Shown: positions 54,658 to 64,000 of the stretch, one piece after another
Numbering within the stretch: the first letter of the stretch is position 1
Layout of the letters: every line of letters begins with the position of its first letter
From: Moraxella osloensis
GTDB taxonomy: Bacteria; Pseudomonadota; Gammaproteobacteria; Pseudomonadales; Moraxellaceae
Reading direction: 5' to 3'
Length of the DNA: 64,000 nucleotides
NCBI RefSeq assembly: GCF_009867135.1
Contig: NZ_CP047226.1
Coordinates: 1,426,001-1,490,000 of the forward strand
Translations under genes and position numbers: made by a program
Notes under the pieces: generated by a model
Told to the model about the DNA's origin: nothing
Seen by the model: the letters and a program-made list of their open reading frames with translations, nothing else
The model's database searches: none

Positions 54658-55479
54658 ATGTCATTACAACAGATTATTGAAGATGCGTTTGAAAACCGTG
54701 CCAACTTCAACCCCAATGATGCCACCGACGATGTACGTGCCGCCATCAATGATGTACTCGCTCAGCTCGATGCGGGTACCTTGCGTGTGGCAGAAAAAAA
54801 AGACGGGGAATGGATGGTCAATCAATGGGTCAAAAAAGCGGTATTATTATCCTTTCGTCTGAACGACAACCGCATCATGAATGGCGGTCGTGACCTGCAG
54901 TTCTTTGATAAAGTCGAAACCAAATTTTCAGATTGGGGCGATGAACAATTTGCCAGAGCGGGCGTGCGCGTGGTGCCACCTGCTGTCGCGCGTAAAGGCT
55001 CATACATTGCCAAAGGCGCTATCTTAATGCCATCTTATGTCAATATCGGCGCCTATGTCGATGAAGGCACGATGGTCGATACGTGGGCGACGGTGGGTTC
55101 ATGCGCCCAAATCGGTAAAAACGTCCATCTATCAGGCGGTGTCGGCATTGGCGGCGTCCTTGAGCCGCTACAAGCCAATCCAACCATCATTGAAGACAAC
55201 TGCTTTATCGGTGCGCGCTCAGAAATCGTTGAAGGTGTGATTGTGGAGGAAGGCTCGGTGATTTCGATGGGCGTGTATATCGGTCAATCAACCAAAATCC
55301 TAGATCGCGAAACAGGCGAAATCAGTTACGGCCGTATTCCTGCAGGGTCAGTGGTCGTGTCAGGCAGTTTGCCAAGCAAAGATGGTTCACACTCGCTTTA
55401 CTGTGCGGTAATTGTGAAAAAAGTAGACGCGCAAACCCGCTCTAAAACCTCTATCAATGATTTGCTCAGAATGGCCTAG
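54658..55479 (+). CDS. dapD: 2,3,4,5-tetrahydropyridine-2,6-dicarboxylate N-succinyltransferase
   Basis: 273 residues. The N-terminal helical domain ends near residue 95, followed by a left-handed beta helix with hexapeptide repeats ([34 protein letters not shown] in parts) and [30 protein letters not shown], all DapD signatures. It adds succinyl from succinyl-CoA in the lysine/diaminopimelate route. AGGA lies 7 nt before the ATG. A terminator follows, so it stands alone. Confidence 0.97.
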   Translation: MSLQQIIEDAFENRANFNPNDATDDVRAAINDVLAQLDAGTLRVAEKKDGEWMVNQWVKKAVLLSFRLNDNRIMNGGRDLQFFDKVETKFSDWGDEQFARAGVRVVPPAVARKGSYIAKGAILMPSYVNIGAYVDEGTMVDTWATVGSCAQIGKNVHLSGGVGIGGVLEPLQANPTIIEDNCFIGARSEIVEGVIVEEGSVISMGVYIGQSTKILDRETGEISYGRIPAGSVVVSGSLPSKDGSHSLYCAVIVKKVDAQTRSKTSINDLLRMA

Positions 55480-55509
55480 ATTTTTCGTCAAGATAACAGT
55501 AAATTATTT

Positions 55510-55539
55510 AAAGCAAATCAGCCATGGTTTGCTTTTTTT
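55510..55539 (+). terminator. dapD terminator
   Basis: AAAGCAAA (55510-55517) pairs with TTTGCTTT (55528-55535), then a T-run, 31 nt after the dapD stop. Confidence 0.8.
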
Positions 55540-55597
55540 ATAGCCTTCATCAAATTTTATAGCGCTCATCTTTATAGCCTTTATTAAAGGAAACAGT

Positions 55598-56002
55598 ATG
55601 TCATCACAACAAAACACCCCGTATGACAACGGTATTGCGGTACGCAAGCAAGTGATGGGCGAAGCGCATGTGGAGCGCGCCATGTCACAAGTCACCGAAT
55701 TTACTGCCCCACTACAAGACTGGATTAATGAACACGCCTGGGGCTCGACGTGGCAACGCGACGACACTGATGGAAAAGGAATAGACCGTAAAACCCGCTC
55801 ACTGGTGACCATTGCCTTTTTAATCGCGCAAAAATCCCCAACAGAACTAAAAGGGCATATTCGCGGGGCGATTAATAACGGCGCAAGCGTGGCAGAAATT
55901 CAAGAAGTGCTACTACATAGCCTACCTTACTGCGGGGCGCCAGCGGCGCAAGAAGCCTATCGTGCTGCAGTGGACGTGTTAACCGAAATGAAATTGCTTT
56001 AA
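55598..56002 (+). CDS. Carboxymuconolactone decarboxylase family protein (PcaC-like)
   Basis: 134 residues, all-helical. NGIAVRKQVMGEAHVERAM, DRKTRSLVTIAFLIA, LKGHIRGAINNGASVAEIQEVLLHSLPYCGAPAA follow 4-carboxymuconolactone decarboxylase (PcaC) closely (written in parts). The AhpD-type C-x-x-C is absent, so peroxidase activity is unlikely. PcaC acts in protocatechuate breakdown, yet no pca genes are near, so it may have another substrate. AAGGA precedes the ATG; queE follows 72 nt later. Confidence 0.82.
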   Translation: MSSQQNTPYDNGIAVRKQVMGEAHVERAMSQVTEFTAPLQDWINEHAWGSTWQRDDTDGKGIDRKTRSLVTIAFLIAQKSPTELKGHIRGAINNGASVAEIQEVLLHSLPYCGAPAAQEAYRAAVDVLTEMKLL

Positions 56003-56074
56003 CCGCTGAACACAAAGATTTATTGGCATAAATTTGATAAAATAAACGCTAATTTTTATTAGTTAATCACATTT

Positions 56075-56797
56075 ATGCCAAATTCAACGCTACCCATCCG
56101 CAATACCGCCATTCCCACCACTGACCCCGAAGCAGGACTTAAAATCACTGAGATTTTTTACTCGCTGCAAGGTGAAGCCTTGACTGCAGGATTACCGACG
56201 ATTTTTATTCGCTTGACGGGCTGCCCGCTGCGCTGCGTGTATTGTGATACCGAATATGCCTTTGTCGGCGGCGAGCGCATGAGTTTGGCAGGGATTTTGG
56301 CAGTGTGTCAGAGTTTTCCGTGCCAGCGTATTTGTTTGACAGGTGGCGAACCTTTAGCCCAGCCCAATGCAATCGCTTTGATGAACTTGCTATTGGCGCA
56401 TGGCTACGAGATTTCGCTTGAAACGTCGGGCGCGCTGTCCGTGGCAGAGGTGCCAACGGCGGTATCTAAGGTCATGGATATCAAAACCCCAAGCTCTCAA
56501 GAAGCCGATAAAAATCTGTGGCAAAACCTTCCCTACTTAACTGCCCATGACCAAATCAAATTTGTCATTATGAATCGCGACGATTATGACTGGTCAAAAC
56601 AAATCATCGCAGACTACCAACTGGATAAAAAAGTCGCAACGGTATGGTTTTCTCCGATGTTTAATGTGGAAGAACGTCAAACCAATGTACCTACCCTTGC
56701 CACTGAATTGGCAGAATGGATACTTGCCGATGCGCTGCCAGTGCGTTTTCAACTGCAACTGCATAAAATCATTTGGGCAGATGCCAAAGGCAAATAG
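56075..56797 (+). CDS. queE: 7-carboxy-7-deazaguanine synthase QueE
   Basis: 240 residues, a short radical SAM enzyme. Cys50, Cys54 and Cys57 in LTGCPLRCVYCDTEYAF bind the cluster; TEIFYSLQGEA comes before it and LTGGEPLAQ after, as in QueE. It makes the deazaguanine ring in queuosine synthesis from 6-carboxy-tetrahydropterin. No other que gene is nearby. Its TAG stop is in a 14-bp triplicate. Confidence 0.95.
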   Translation: MPNSTLPIRNTAIPTTDPEAGLKITEIFYSLQGEALTAGLPTIFIRLTGCPLRCVYCDTEYAFVGGERMSLAGILAVCQSFPCQRICLTGGEPLAQPNAIALMNLLLAHGYEISLETSGALSVAEVPTAVSKVMDIKTPSSQEADKNLWQNLPYLTAHDQIKFVIMNRDDYDWSKQIIADYQLDKKVATVWFSPMFNVEERQTNVPTLATELAEWILADALPVRFQLQLHKIIWADAKGK

Positions 56798-56832
56798 CCG
56801 CTGTCAAATAACCACTGCCAAATAGCCACTGC
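56791..56832. repeat. 14-bp tandem repeat, three copies, across the queE stop
   Basis: CAAATAGCCGCTGT, CAAATAACCACTGC and CAAATAGCCACTGC are adjacent; the queE TAG (56795-56797) is in the first. Confidence 0.88.
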
Positions 56833-56870
56833 CAAATCGTTAGAATACAACTTAGGGAAATATCAAGCCA

Positions 56871-57875
56871 ATGGGAAAAATGATTGTTTGGGGGCTGATT
56901 GCGTCGGCTTTTTTTAGCACGTCGTTTGTACTGTATCAATTAATGAGTGTACAAGGTGGACATTGGTTTTGGTCAGCAAGTTTTCGCTGTTTTTTTATGT
57001 GGCTGTTGTTATCGGTTTTTATTTTGCTGCAAAACAAACTCAATCCGTCCAAGCTGCTAGCGCTAGGTAAACTATTTGCCAGTCATTGGCAGTTTTGGTG
57101 TGTGACGGGCGGCATTGGACTTGGCACGTATGGACTGCTGGCGTTTGCGGCGGATTATGCGGAAGGATGGGTGATTGCCGCGACCTATTTATTTACCGTG
57201 GTGGCAAGTTTGGTGGTGCTGAGTTTTTTTGGGCAATCATTTCAAAAAAAAGTCATTGTCTATTCGGTGATTGTATTTATCGGTGTGGTACTTGCCAATG
57301 TCGGTGAAGGGTTAAGGCATAGCACAAGCCAAGGCACTGATTGGCATGCTTTGTTGTTATTTGGTGCGCTGCCTGCCTTTATTGCCAGTTTTTGTTTTCC
57401 CTTAGGTAATCAATTGATTTGGCAAGCAGGACAACCCAAAGGGGGCACCACCCATAGTAACAATATAATGAGCAATGAAACGAGAAAATTGCTAAAAAAA
57501 GTGCCGCAAGTCACTTCCCCACTGCTATCAAACCCCCTGCATAAAGTCTGGCTAATGTCGCTAGGGTCATTGCCGATGTGGTTGGTATTAGGCTTTATGG
57601 TACAACCGACCGCGCCCAGTGTCTCACAAATGACCATTAGTTTTTTGGTTGCCTTGATGGCAGGTGTGCTCGGTACGACCACTTTTTTACATGCCCGTAG
57701 TCTTGCCAAAAAGCCACAACAACTAGCCGCCGTCGATGCCACACAAGGCAGTGAAATTATTTTTGCGTTGTTAGGCGGTATGTTGCTGCTGCACACGCCC
57801 ATGCCATCAGGCTTAAGTTTTGTGGGGATTGCGCTGGTGATTATTGGGCTTGTGCTGTTTGCCAAGCAACGCTAG
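56871..57875 (+). CDS. EamA/DMT-family transporter
   Basis: 334 residues, about ten transmembrane segments arranged as two EamA-like halves (SAFFSTSFVLYQLMSVQGGHWFWSASFRCFF opens the first in parts; LAAVDATQGSEIIFALLGGMLLL is in the second). A Ser/Asn/Lys-rich loop near residues 190-215 joins them. The family exports metabolites, amino acids or toxic compounds; the substrate is not readable. It lies between queE and purB, in the same direction. Confidence 0.85.
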   Translation: MGKMIVWGLIASAFFSTSFVLYQLMSVQGGHWFWSASFRCFFMWLLLSVFILLQNKLNPSKLLALGKLFASHWQFWCVTGGIGLGTYGLLAFAADYAEGWVIAATYLFTVVASLVVLSFFGQSFQKKVIVYSVIVFIGVVLANVGEGLRHSTSQGTDWHALLLFGALPAFIASFCFPLGNQLIWQAGQPKGGTTHSNNIMSNETRKLLKKVPQVTSPLLSNPLHKVWLMSLGSLPMWLVLGFMVQPTAPSVSQMTISFLVALMAGVLGTTTFLHARSLAKKPQQLAAVDATQGSEIIFALLGGMLLLHTPMPSGLSFVGIALVIIGLVLFAKQR

Positions 57876-57898
57876 CGGTAGTCCACGTTGTGATAGTT

Positions 57899-57907
57899 TG
57901 CTATAAT
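57899..57907 (+). promoter_or_regulatory. Extended -10 promoter of purB
   Basis: TGCTATAAT, an extended -10 (TGn plus TATAAT), 49 nt before the purB ATG. The -35 is poor, as is common with extended -10 promoters. Confidence 0.6.
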
Positions 57908-57946
57908 GCAGGCACTTTTACGTTAACCCTTTATTTAACCGATTAG

Positions 57947-59338
<1,392 letters not shown>

Positions 59339-59349
59339 CCCTGACTCTT

Positions 59350-59388
59350 CCAAAAAAAAGGACGTAACGATGACGTCCTTTTTTTTGG
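59350..59388. terminator. purB terminator
   Basis: A perfect 14-bp stem (59352-59365 with 59373-59386) with a 7-nt loop, ending in eight T. Confidence 0.95.
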
Positions 59389-59458
59389 CTGACGCTCACT
59401 TGCCAAACGCGCGGATTCGTACTACTATCTATCAACAAATGTACTATCAAGGACGACC

Positions 59459-60175
59459 ATGCCAAACTTTTATCCCACCCACTGGGCTTGCTTATCATTA
59501 ACCACGCTGATGTTGACAGGCTGCGCCACCACAGAGCTACTAGACAGCGGCAAACGCCACCCTAGCACCCACACCACCACCCACAAAACCCTGCTCGTCA
59601 CTGATAATGTGGTTGCCTTTGGCAAACCTGCTACCGCTCTCGCCAATGTGCCTGCTGACAGCGTGGTGATTGTGGGTGAAAAAAACAGCTATGTGTTAAC
59701 CTCAGGGGGTTACCGCTTTACTGAATTGCTAGGCAGCCTTGACCCCAATTATATCCAAGTCACCAAAGCCTTAGATTTTTATTCACCCAACAATGATGGG
59801 CATTTTAAAGGCAGTCTAAATATTGCTTATGCCAAATTAAAATCCAGTTTTAGCCAAGCGGATTATGATAGAATGCTACGCAACAAAGGCGAAGAATGTA
59901 GCACTGCTAGTGATGTGCGGATGAATGCCCAGCGGTTTTGTTTTAGTGTGCCTTTGCAAGGCGGCGTTTATCCTGCGGTCAATAACCTTGCTTTGATTCA
60001 ATCCAAGTTCAAACCACTTTCCCACCCTTATCAAGTGTCAATTTATACCACGACCAACCAAACAGTTACCACCCCACCCCGCGGCTCAAACGCCGCCGCC
60101 AAACTTGTGATGCTGCCGTTCGCTTTGGCGTTTGATGTCATTACTTTACCCATTCAGCTGGTGGCAGGTATATAG
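59459..60175 (+). CDS. Lipoprotein of unknown function
   Basis: 238 residues. The signal core LSLTTLMLTGCATTE ends with the lipobox LTGC (Cys22). The C-terminus NAAAKLVMLPFALAFDVITLPIQLVAGI is a hydrophobic tail like those of YceK/YidQ-type lipoproteins, but the middle, with three cysteines (GEECS, FCFS), is not one I recognise. AAGGA lies before the ATG. It is convergent with the nitroreductase gene, just 2 nt apart. Confidence 0.7.
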   Translation: MPNFYPTHWACLSLTTLMLTGCATTELLDSGKRHPSTHTTTHKTLLVTDNVVAFGKPATALANVPADSVVIVGEKNSYVLTSGGYRFTELLGSLDPNYIQVTKALDFYSPNNDGHFKGSLNIAYAKLKSSFSQADYDRMLRNKGEECSTASDVRMNAQRFCFSVPLQGGVYPAVNNLALIQSKFKPLSHPYQVSIYTTTNQTVTTPPRGSNAAAKLVMLPFALAFDVITLPIQLVAGI

Positions 60176-60177
60176 GT

Positions 60178-60960
60178 TTAGTGCTTGGCATAGCCTTGTT
60201 GGTTAAGATAAGGCAGCACGTCGGGACGTACGGGTTTATCCAAATAACTTTCAATGGTTTGCACCCAATCTGCCCCTGCTTGACCACGCGCCGCATAATA
60301 ATCTGCAACGGTTTGGTTATACTGGTCTAATGCGGATTTTTCAGCGGGTTCATATTGGTTGGTGGAAACCACCAATGCCTTTGGCAAACGTGGACGCATG
60401 GCAGGGTTTTGGTCAGGGTAACCCAATGCCATGCCAAATAGCGGCACCACGCCTTGTGGCAGTTTGAGTATGTCGCCCATCCGTCTGATGTCATTGCGGA
60501 TACTGCCCAAATACACACCACCCAATCCTATGCTCTCAGCTGCTAGTAGCAGATTTTGCGCCATAATGGCTGCATCAACCGCCCCAACAATGGTGACTTC
60601 AGTCCAATCAATTTGCGCGTTGGGTACAAGGGTTTGATGACGGTGGTTGTCCATACAAAAAATTAGTAGCTCGGCACACTGCTCCACATAGGGATGTCCG
60701 TATTTTTCGCCGTCTTTGGCTTGCTGGGCATCGGCGCAAATACGGCGGATGTCATAGCGCTGCTTTGCATCTGTCACCCGAATGATGCTTGCCGACTGCA
60801 AAAACCCCGATGATGAGCCTGCCATCCCCGCTTCGATAAGCTGCTCAAACGTCGCTGCATCTATCGGCTGATTGGTGAATTTGCGAATCGAGCGATGATT
60901 GAGTATCGTCTCTAGGGTGGGTTTACTGTCACCATACGTTGTCATATTTTCTGTTGTCAT
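60178..60960 (-). CDS. NfsA-type oxygen-insensitive NADPH nitroreductase
   Basis: 260 residues, FMN-dependent nitroreductase of the NfsA/FRP branch. NHRSIRKFTNQPID binds FMN phosphate; GLGGVYLGSIRND and LFGMALGYPDQNPAMRPRLPK are branch markers. It reduces nitroaromatics or quinones with two electrons. A second gene of the same branch is at the right window edge, with a permease and a lyase between them on the same strand. AGG lies 6 nt before the ATG. Confidence 0.9.
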   Translation of the reverse strand: MTTENMTTYGDSKPTLETILNHRSIRKFTNQPIDAATFEQLIEAGMAGSSSGFLQSASIIRVTDAKQRYDIRRICADAQQAKDGEKYGHPYVEQCAELLIFCMDNHRHQTLVPNAQIDWTEVTIVGAVDAAIMAQNLLLAAESIGLGGVYLGSIRNDIRRMGDILKLPQGVVPLFGMALGYPDQNPAMRPRLPKALVVSTNQYEPAEKSALDQYNQTVADYYAARGQAGADWVQTIESYLDKPVRPDVLPYLNQQGYAKH

Positions 60961-61015
60961 GGTTTGCCTTGTTATGGTTTGTGTTGTTATAAGTTGGGTT
61001 ATGGTTTGATTAGCC

Positions 61016-61879
61016 TTAGGGTTGGTATGTTTGAATCAGTTTTTGCGCTTGCACAATTACTGGAGTATCGACCATCTGTCCATCCATGGCAAATGCCGCA
61101 AGCCCTGTCTGTGCATAATGGTCAGCCACTTTTTTGGCAAAGGCAAGCTGTGCTTGGCTGGGTCTAGCCAGTGCATTGACAATGGCGACTTGGTTTGGAT
61201 GAATACATAGCATCCCTGAAAAACCCAAATCACGCCACCCGTTGACCCGCTGGGTCAAACCGTCATCGTCATTAAAAGGCGGATATACGCATTCAATCGG
61301 TGGGGTGAGCGCATTGATAGCACTATGCAAGCTTAACTGATAACGGATTTGGTTGGCAACCATCTGCCCTGCCTCGCTGTCTGCGCGCACGCCCAATTTT
61401 TCACAGATATCCAAAAAACCAAAACTGAGCGCAGTCAATCCTGCTGCAGCAGCGATGTCGGGTATATTTGCCATGCCTTTGAGTGTCTCAATCAGGGCAA
61501 TCATGGGTTTGGCGAGCGCATGACGCACGCGGTCAATCTCTATGGCGTGCTCGACTTTGGGTAGCACTACCCCAATCACATTGTTGATTGCGGACGCTGG
61601 CAAAGATTTGAGCAAATCAATATCGCCCGCTTGGTGGTTGCTACTTGCGGCATTGATACGCACCCAAACAGGCTGGGCATCAGCGCCGCTTAGATAATTG
61701 ACCACATTGTCACGTGATTGCATTTTGACACTATCACTGACTGCATCTTCTAAGTCAATTATCACCGTATCTGCGCCACGGGCAAAGGCTTTTTCCACCC
61801 GCTCAATATTGATGGCGGGTACAAACAAATAACTGGTTGCGCTCAATCCCTTGGGTTTTGCTACATTGTTTTCGCTCAT
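61016..61879 (-). CDS. HpcH/HpaI aldolase/citrate lyase beta family protein (CitE-like)
   Basis: 287 residues from the chosen start, a TIM-barrel lyase. YLFVPAINIERVEKAFARGADTVIIDLEDAV is the CitE/malyl-CoA lyase head (in parts), with the metal glutamate and aspartate in IALIETLKGM and SFGFLDIC, and a final CIHPNQVAIVN. Lone CitE-like proteins cleave or make acyl-CoA esters such as citramalyl-CoA; substrate unknown. AAGGA 6 nt before the ATG at 61879 decides the start over the earlier open frame (61972). Confidence 0.85.
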   Translation of the reverse strand: MSENNVAKPKGLSATSYLFVPAINIERVEKAFARGADTVIIDLEDAVSDSVKMQSRDNVVNYLSGADAQPVWVRINAASSNHQAGDIDLLKSLPASAINNVIGVVLPKVEHAIEIDRVRHALAKPMIALIETLKGMANIPDIAAAAGLTALSFGFLDICEKLGVRADSEAGQMVANQIRYQLSLHSAINALTPPIECVYPPFNDDDGLTQRVNGWRDLGFSGMLCIHPNQVAIVNALARPSQAQLAFAKKVADHYAQTGLAAFAMDGQMVDTPVIVQAQKLIQTYQP

Positions 61880-61990
61880 GCGACATCCTTTTTCGTCAAT
61901 TTTTGTTGATATATTGCCCTTTTTAGCAAACAACTTATCATACAGCTTATCAAATAACGCCGCCCTACCCAAAGTAGCGCATTTTTTAAG

Positions 61991-63346
61991 TTATTTTAAA
62001 ACCGTCAATTTGGCTTTTTCACTGCGGCTAAACAGTAAATTTAACACGATGGCGACCACTGTCGCTGTACCGATACCACCCAAATTAAATTGTCCAATAT
62101 GTAAGCTAAAATCTCCAGCCCCCATAATGACGGTCACCGCAGCAATGATTAAATTAGCATTTTTGCTAAAATCAATGTGATTATCCAGCCAAATCTTGAC
62201 CCCTGCTACCGTGATAAGCCCAAACACCACGATGGAAGCACCGCCCAATAATGGCGCTGGGATGGTATGAATAATCGCGCCAAATTTTGGTGACAGCCCC
62301 AGTAGCACAGCAATCAAGCCTGCCACCACAAAAACCGTGGTCGAGTATACTTTGGTCACTGCCATCACGCCGATATTTTCCGCATAGGTTGTCACGCCCG
62401 TACCGCCCATGCTCGATGACATCGCCGTACATAGACCATCGGCGAAAAACGCCCGTCCCATATAGGGCGATACTGCTTGTCCTGTCATGGCTTCCACCGC
62501 TTTGATATGGCCTAAATTTTCGGCGATTAAAATAAAGGCAACTGGGGCAATCAAAATCATTGCGTTGATATCAAATGTCGGATGATAAAAATTGGGTAAT
62601 CCGACCCAAGCTGCTTGGGTAACTGGGGTAAAATCAATCGGCTTGCCATACCCAAGCACATTGGTGAGCACAAAATATGCCATATACGCCAATACCAAAC
62701 CAATCAGTAGCAACAAACGACGTAGCATACCACGGCTAAACACAGCGACCGCACTGATACACAGCACCGTCATCAACGCAACCCAACTATCAAACTGGTT
62801 GCCCGACACGCCTTTGATAGTCACTGGCGCCAAATTTAGCCCGATAATCATCACAATCGCACCGGTTACCACAGGCGGCATGAGTTTCTCAATCCAGCCA
62901 ACCCCTGTTTTCATCACAAGTAATCCGACCATGGCATAAAAAACACCACAGACAAAAATACCACCGAGCGCCACGGATAAATTACCGTTAAAGCCTGAGC
63001 CTGTATAAGCCGTCGCCGTGATGACAGGCGCGATAAACGCAAAACTTGACCCTAAATAACTGGGTACTCGCCCACCCGTTAAAAAGAAAAACAGCACCGT
63101 ACTGAGCCCCGCCATCAAAATCGCAAGGTTGGCATCAAATCCCATCAATAACGGCGCGAGCACCGTTGCCCCGAACATCGCAAACGCATGTTGCAGCCCA
63201 AGTAGCAGACTCTTATCAGCAGGTAAATACTCGTGGATACGCACAGGATGATGATCTAAATGCCCATCGTAAGGCTGCCATTTTGGGAACCAGCCGCTAT
63301 CATTGCCGGTATTTTGATGGGTTGGTTGTCTTTGCGAATTTGCCAT
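61991..63346 (-). CDS. Uracil/xanthine NCS2 permease (UraA-like)
   Basis: 451 residues from the chosen ATG. A polar head of about 35 residues precedes about fourteen transmembrane segments. QHAFAMFGATVLAPLLMGFD is the NCS2 head with the conserved histidine, and AENLGHIKAVEAMTG plus MGGTGVTTYAENIGVMAVTKVYS hold the substrate-site residues in UraA order. It probably takes up uracil with protons. The frame opens with TTG at 63367. It sits between a nitroreductase and the CitE-like gene, same strand. Confidence 0.92.
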   Translation of the reverse strand: MANSQRQPTHQNTGNDSGWFPKWQPYDGHLDHHPVRIHEYLPADKSLLLGLQHAFAMFGATVLAPLLMGFDANLAILMAGLSTVLFFFLTGGRVPSYLGSSFAFIAPVITATAYTGSGFNGNLSVALGGIFVCGVFYAMVGLLVMKTGVGWIEKLMPPVVTGAIVMIIGLNLAPVTIKGVSGNQFDSWVALMTVLCISAVAVFSRGMLRRLLLLIGLVLAYMAYFVLTNVLGYGKPIDFTPVTQAAWVGLPNFYHPTFDINAMILIAPVAFILIAENLGHIKAVEAMTGQAVSPYMGRAFFADGLCTAMSSSMGGTGVTTYAENIGVMAVTKVYSTTVFVVAGLIAVLLGLSPKFGAIIHTIPAPLLGGASIVVFGLITVAGVKIWLDNHIDFSKNANLIIAAVTVIMGAGDFSLHIGQFNLGGIGTATVVAIVLNLLFSRSEKAKLTVLK

Positions 63347-63385
63347 AATTTTGCTCTCATCTGTCAACTGCGCGAATTTTACACG

Positions 63386-64000
63386 TTATTTTTGTTTTGT
63401 CAAAAAACCCTGCGCTTTGATCCAATCTTCTGCAGCAGCGACATACGGTTGACTATAGTAATCGGCAAATTTTTGACGGTATGGCTTACGCTCACGCGCT
63501 TCATTAAAGTCCAAAATGGTTTGCTCATAATCGGCGAGCATTTGTGGTAACGCGTCGACTTGATATTGATTGTCAAAATACACCGCAGATTTTGGTAAAC
63601 GCGGTTTTAGGCGCATTTCTACGCTAGGTTTACCGATACATAAGCCAAAAATTGGATAGGTATATTTTGGTAGCTGAAGCAGTTCGATTAAGTCATTGGC
63701 AATCATACGCAAACCGCCAATCGGACAGGTGGCATAACCCAAACTCTCTGCCGCCACCGTGGCATTTTGCGCCGCCAATGCCGTATCGGTAGCCAGCGTA
63801 ATCAATGTATCACTATCGTTAAAACCCTCAAAGCTGCCGTCATACGCTTGACTGCTCAAATAGGAGCGATAGCCATCCATCACAAATACCAAAAACACAC
63901 TACATTGGGCAATCTGTGGGTTGCGCGGTTGCAAATCGACGATTTTTTGACGTAACGCCTTATCACTGATGTTGATAATGCTGTAGTGCTGTCCGTTTTG
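63386..64000 (-). CDS. NfsA-type nitroreductase (5' end outside the window)
   Basis: The frame is open through the right edge, so the N-terminus is missing. The visible 205 residues include INISDKALRQKIVDLQPRN, AAESLGYATCPIGGLRMIAND and FGLCIGKPSVEMRLKPRLPK, the FMN/NADPH markers of the NfsA branch. It is a paralogue of the gene at 60178-60960. Its stop is 40 nt from the start of the uracil permease gene, suggesting co-transcription. Confidence 0.9.
   Translation of the reverse strand, partial: QNGQHYSIINISDKALRQKIVDLQPRNPQIAQCSVFLVFVMDGYRSYLSSQAYDGSFEGFNDSDTLITLATDTALAAQNATVAAESLGYATCPIGGLRMIANDLIELLQLPKYTYPIFGLCIGKPSVEMRLKPRLPKSAVYFDNQYQVDALPQMLADYEQTILDFNEARERKPYRQKFADYYSQPYVAAAEDWIKAQGFLTKQK

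Noticed and set aside
61880..61972. Longer start for the CitE-like protein
   Set aside because: The added 31 residues have no likeness to the family, and AAGGA sits just before the internal ATG.

Overview
The window reads as chromosome of a gammaproteobacterium of the family Moraxellaceae, most like the Moraxella/Faucicola osloensis - Psychrobacter group. This rests on product similarity remembered from family knowledge, moderate GC, and the mix of an AzgA-type NCS2 permease, a FabR-like repressor, a CidR-LrgAB set and T2SS minor pseudopilins; no search was run. Coding density is high, nearly every gene is a core or widespread bacterial gene, and the only mobile element is one 843-bp IS5-family (IS427-like) insertion sequence. 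There is no prophage, CRISPR array, rRNA or conjugative module.

Layout. 1-3.3 kb: a secreted small protein, an RraA-family protein, a TIP30-like atypical SDR, rpsT (+, GTG start, good promoter) and adk. 3.5-9.4 kb: a minus-strand cytochrome c maturation operon ccmF-ccmG-ccmH-ccmI with overlapping genes, preceded by a DUF445 membrane protein. 9.8-15.4 kb: mrdA (PBP2), rsmD, a small membrane protein, dgt and fabR-like. 15.4-23.7 kb: tamB and an unusually large tamA (outer-membrane translocation and assembly module). 23.7-28.2 kb: an LplT-like transporter, an nlpD gene interrupted by one in-frame stop, pdxA, a phasin-like gene and tRNA-Arg(CCT). 28.3-38.7 kb: dnaE, orphan Hpt, trmJ, acyltransferase, cysE, ctpA, gpmI. 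39.0-39.3 kb: 6S RNA with promoter and terminator. 39.3-48.4 kb: a purine permease, gspK-J-I-H (type II secretion minor pseudopilins, coupled by 4-nt overlaps), TetR, tatD, hemW and a lipoprotein. 48.5-52 kb: MATE exporter, IS element, cysK. 52-60 kb: LysR/cidR-like with divergent lrgA-lrgB, dapD, a PcaC-like protein, queE, an EamA transporter, purB and a lipoprotein. 60-64 kb: a minus-strand set of nitroreductase (cut by the window edge), uracil permease, CitE-like lyase and a second nitroreductase.

Functional links: ccmFGHI forms the haem-ligation and thiol-reduction arm of c-type cytochrome biogenesis. TamA/TamB span the periplasm. cysE and cysK make cysteine from serine but are not adjacent. 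LysR-LrgA-LrgB resembles a CidR-controlled holin-like system. GspH-K are the pseudopilus tip.

Most notable: (1) many short (10-24 bp) tandem duplications sit at gene ends, several straddling stop or start codons; (2) the IS element sits exactly in the loop of what was a bidirectional terminator between the MATE gene and cysK; (3) nlpD is split by a single TAA; (4) TamA carries about 300 extra N-terminal residues plus an insert of about 165 residues within POTRA3; (5) two ATGA-linked five-codon micro-ORFs lead into rsmD. I did not find an obviously new multi-gene system.
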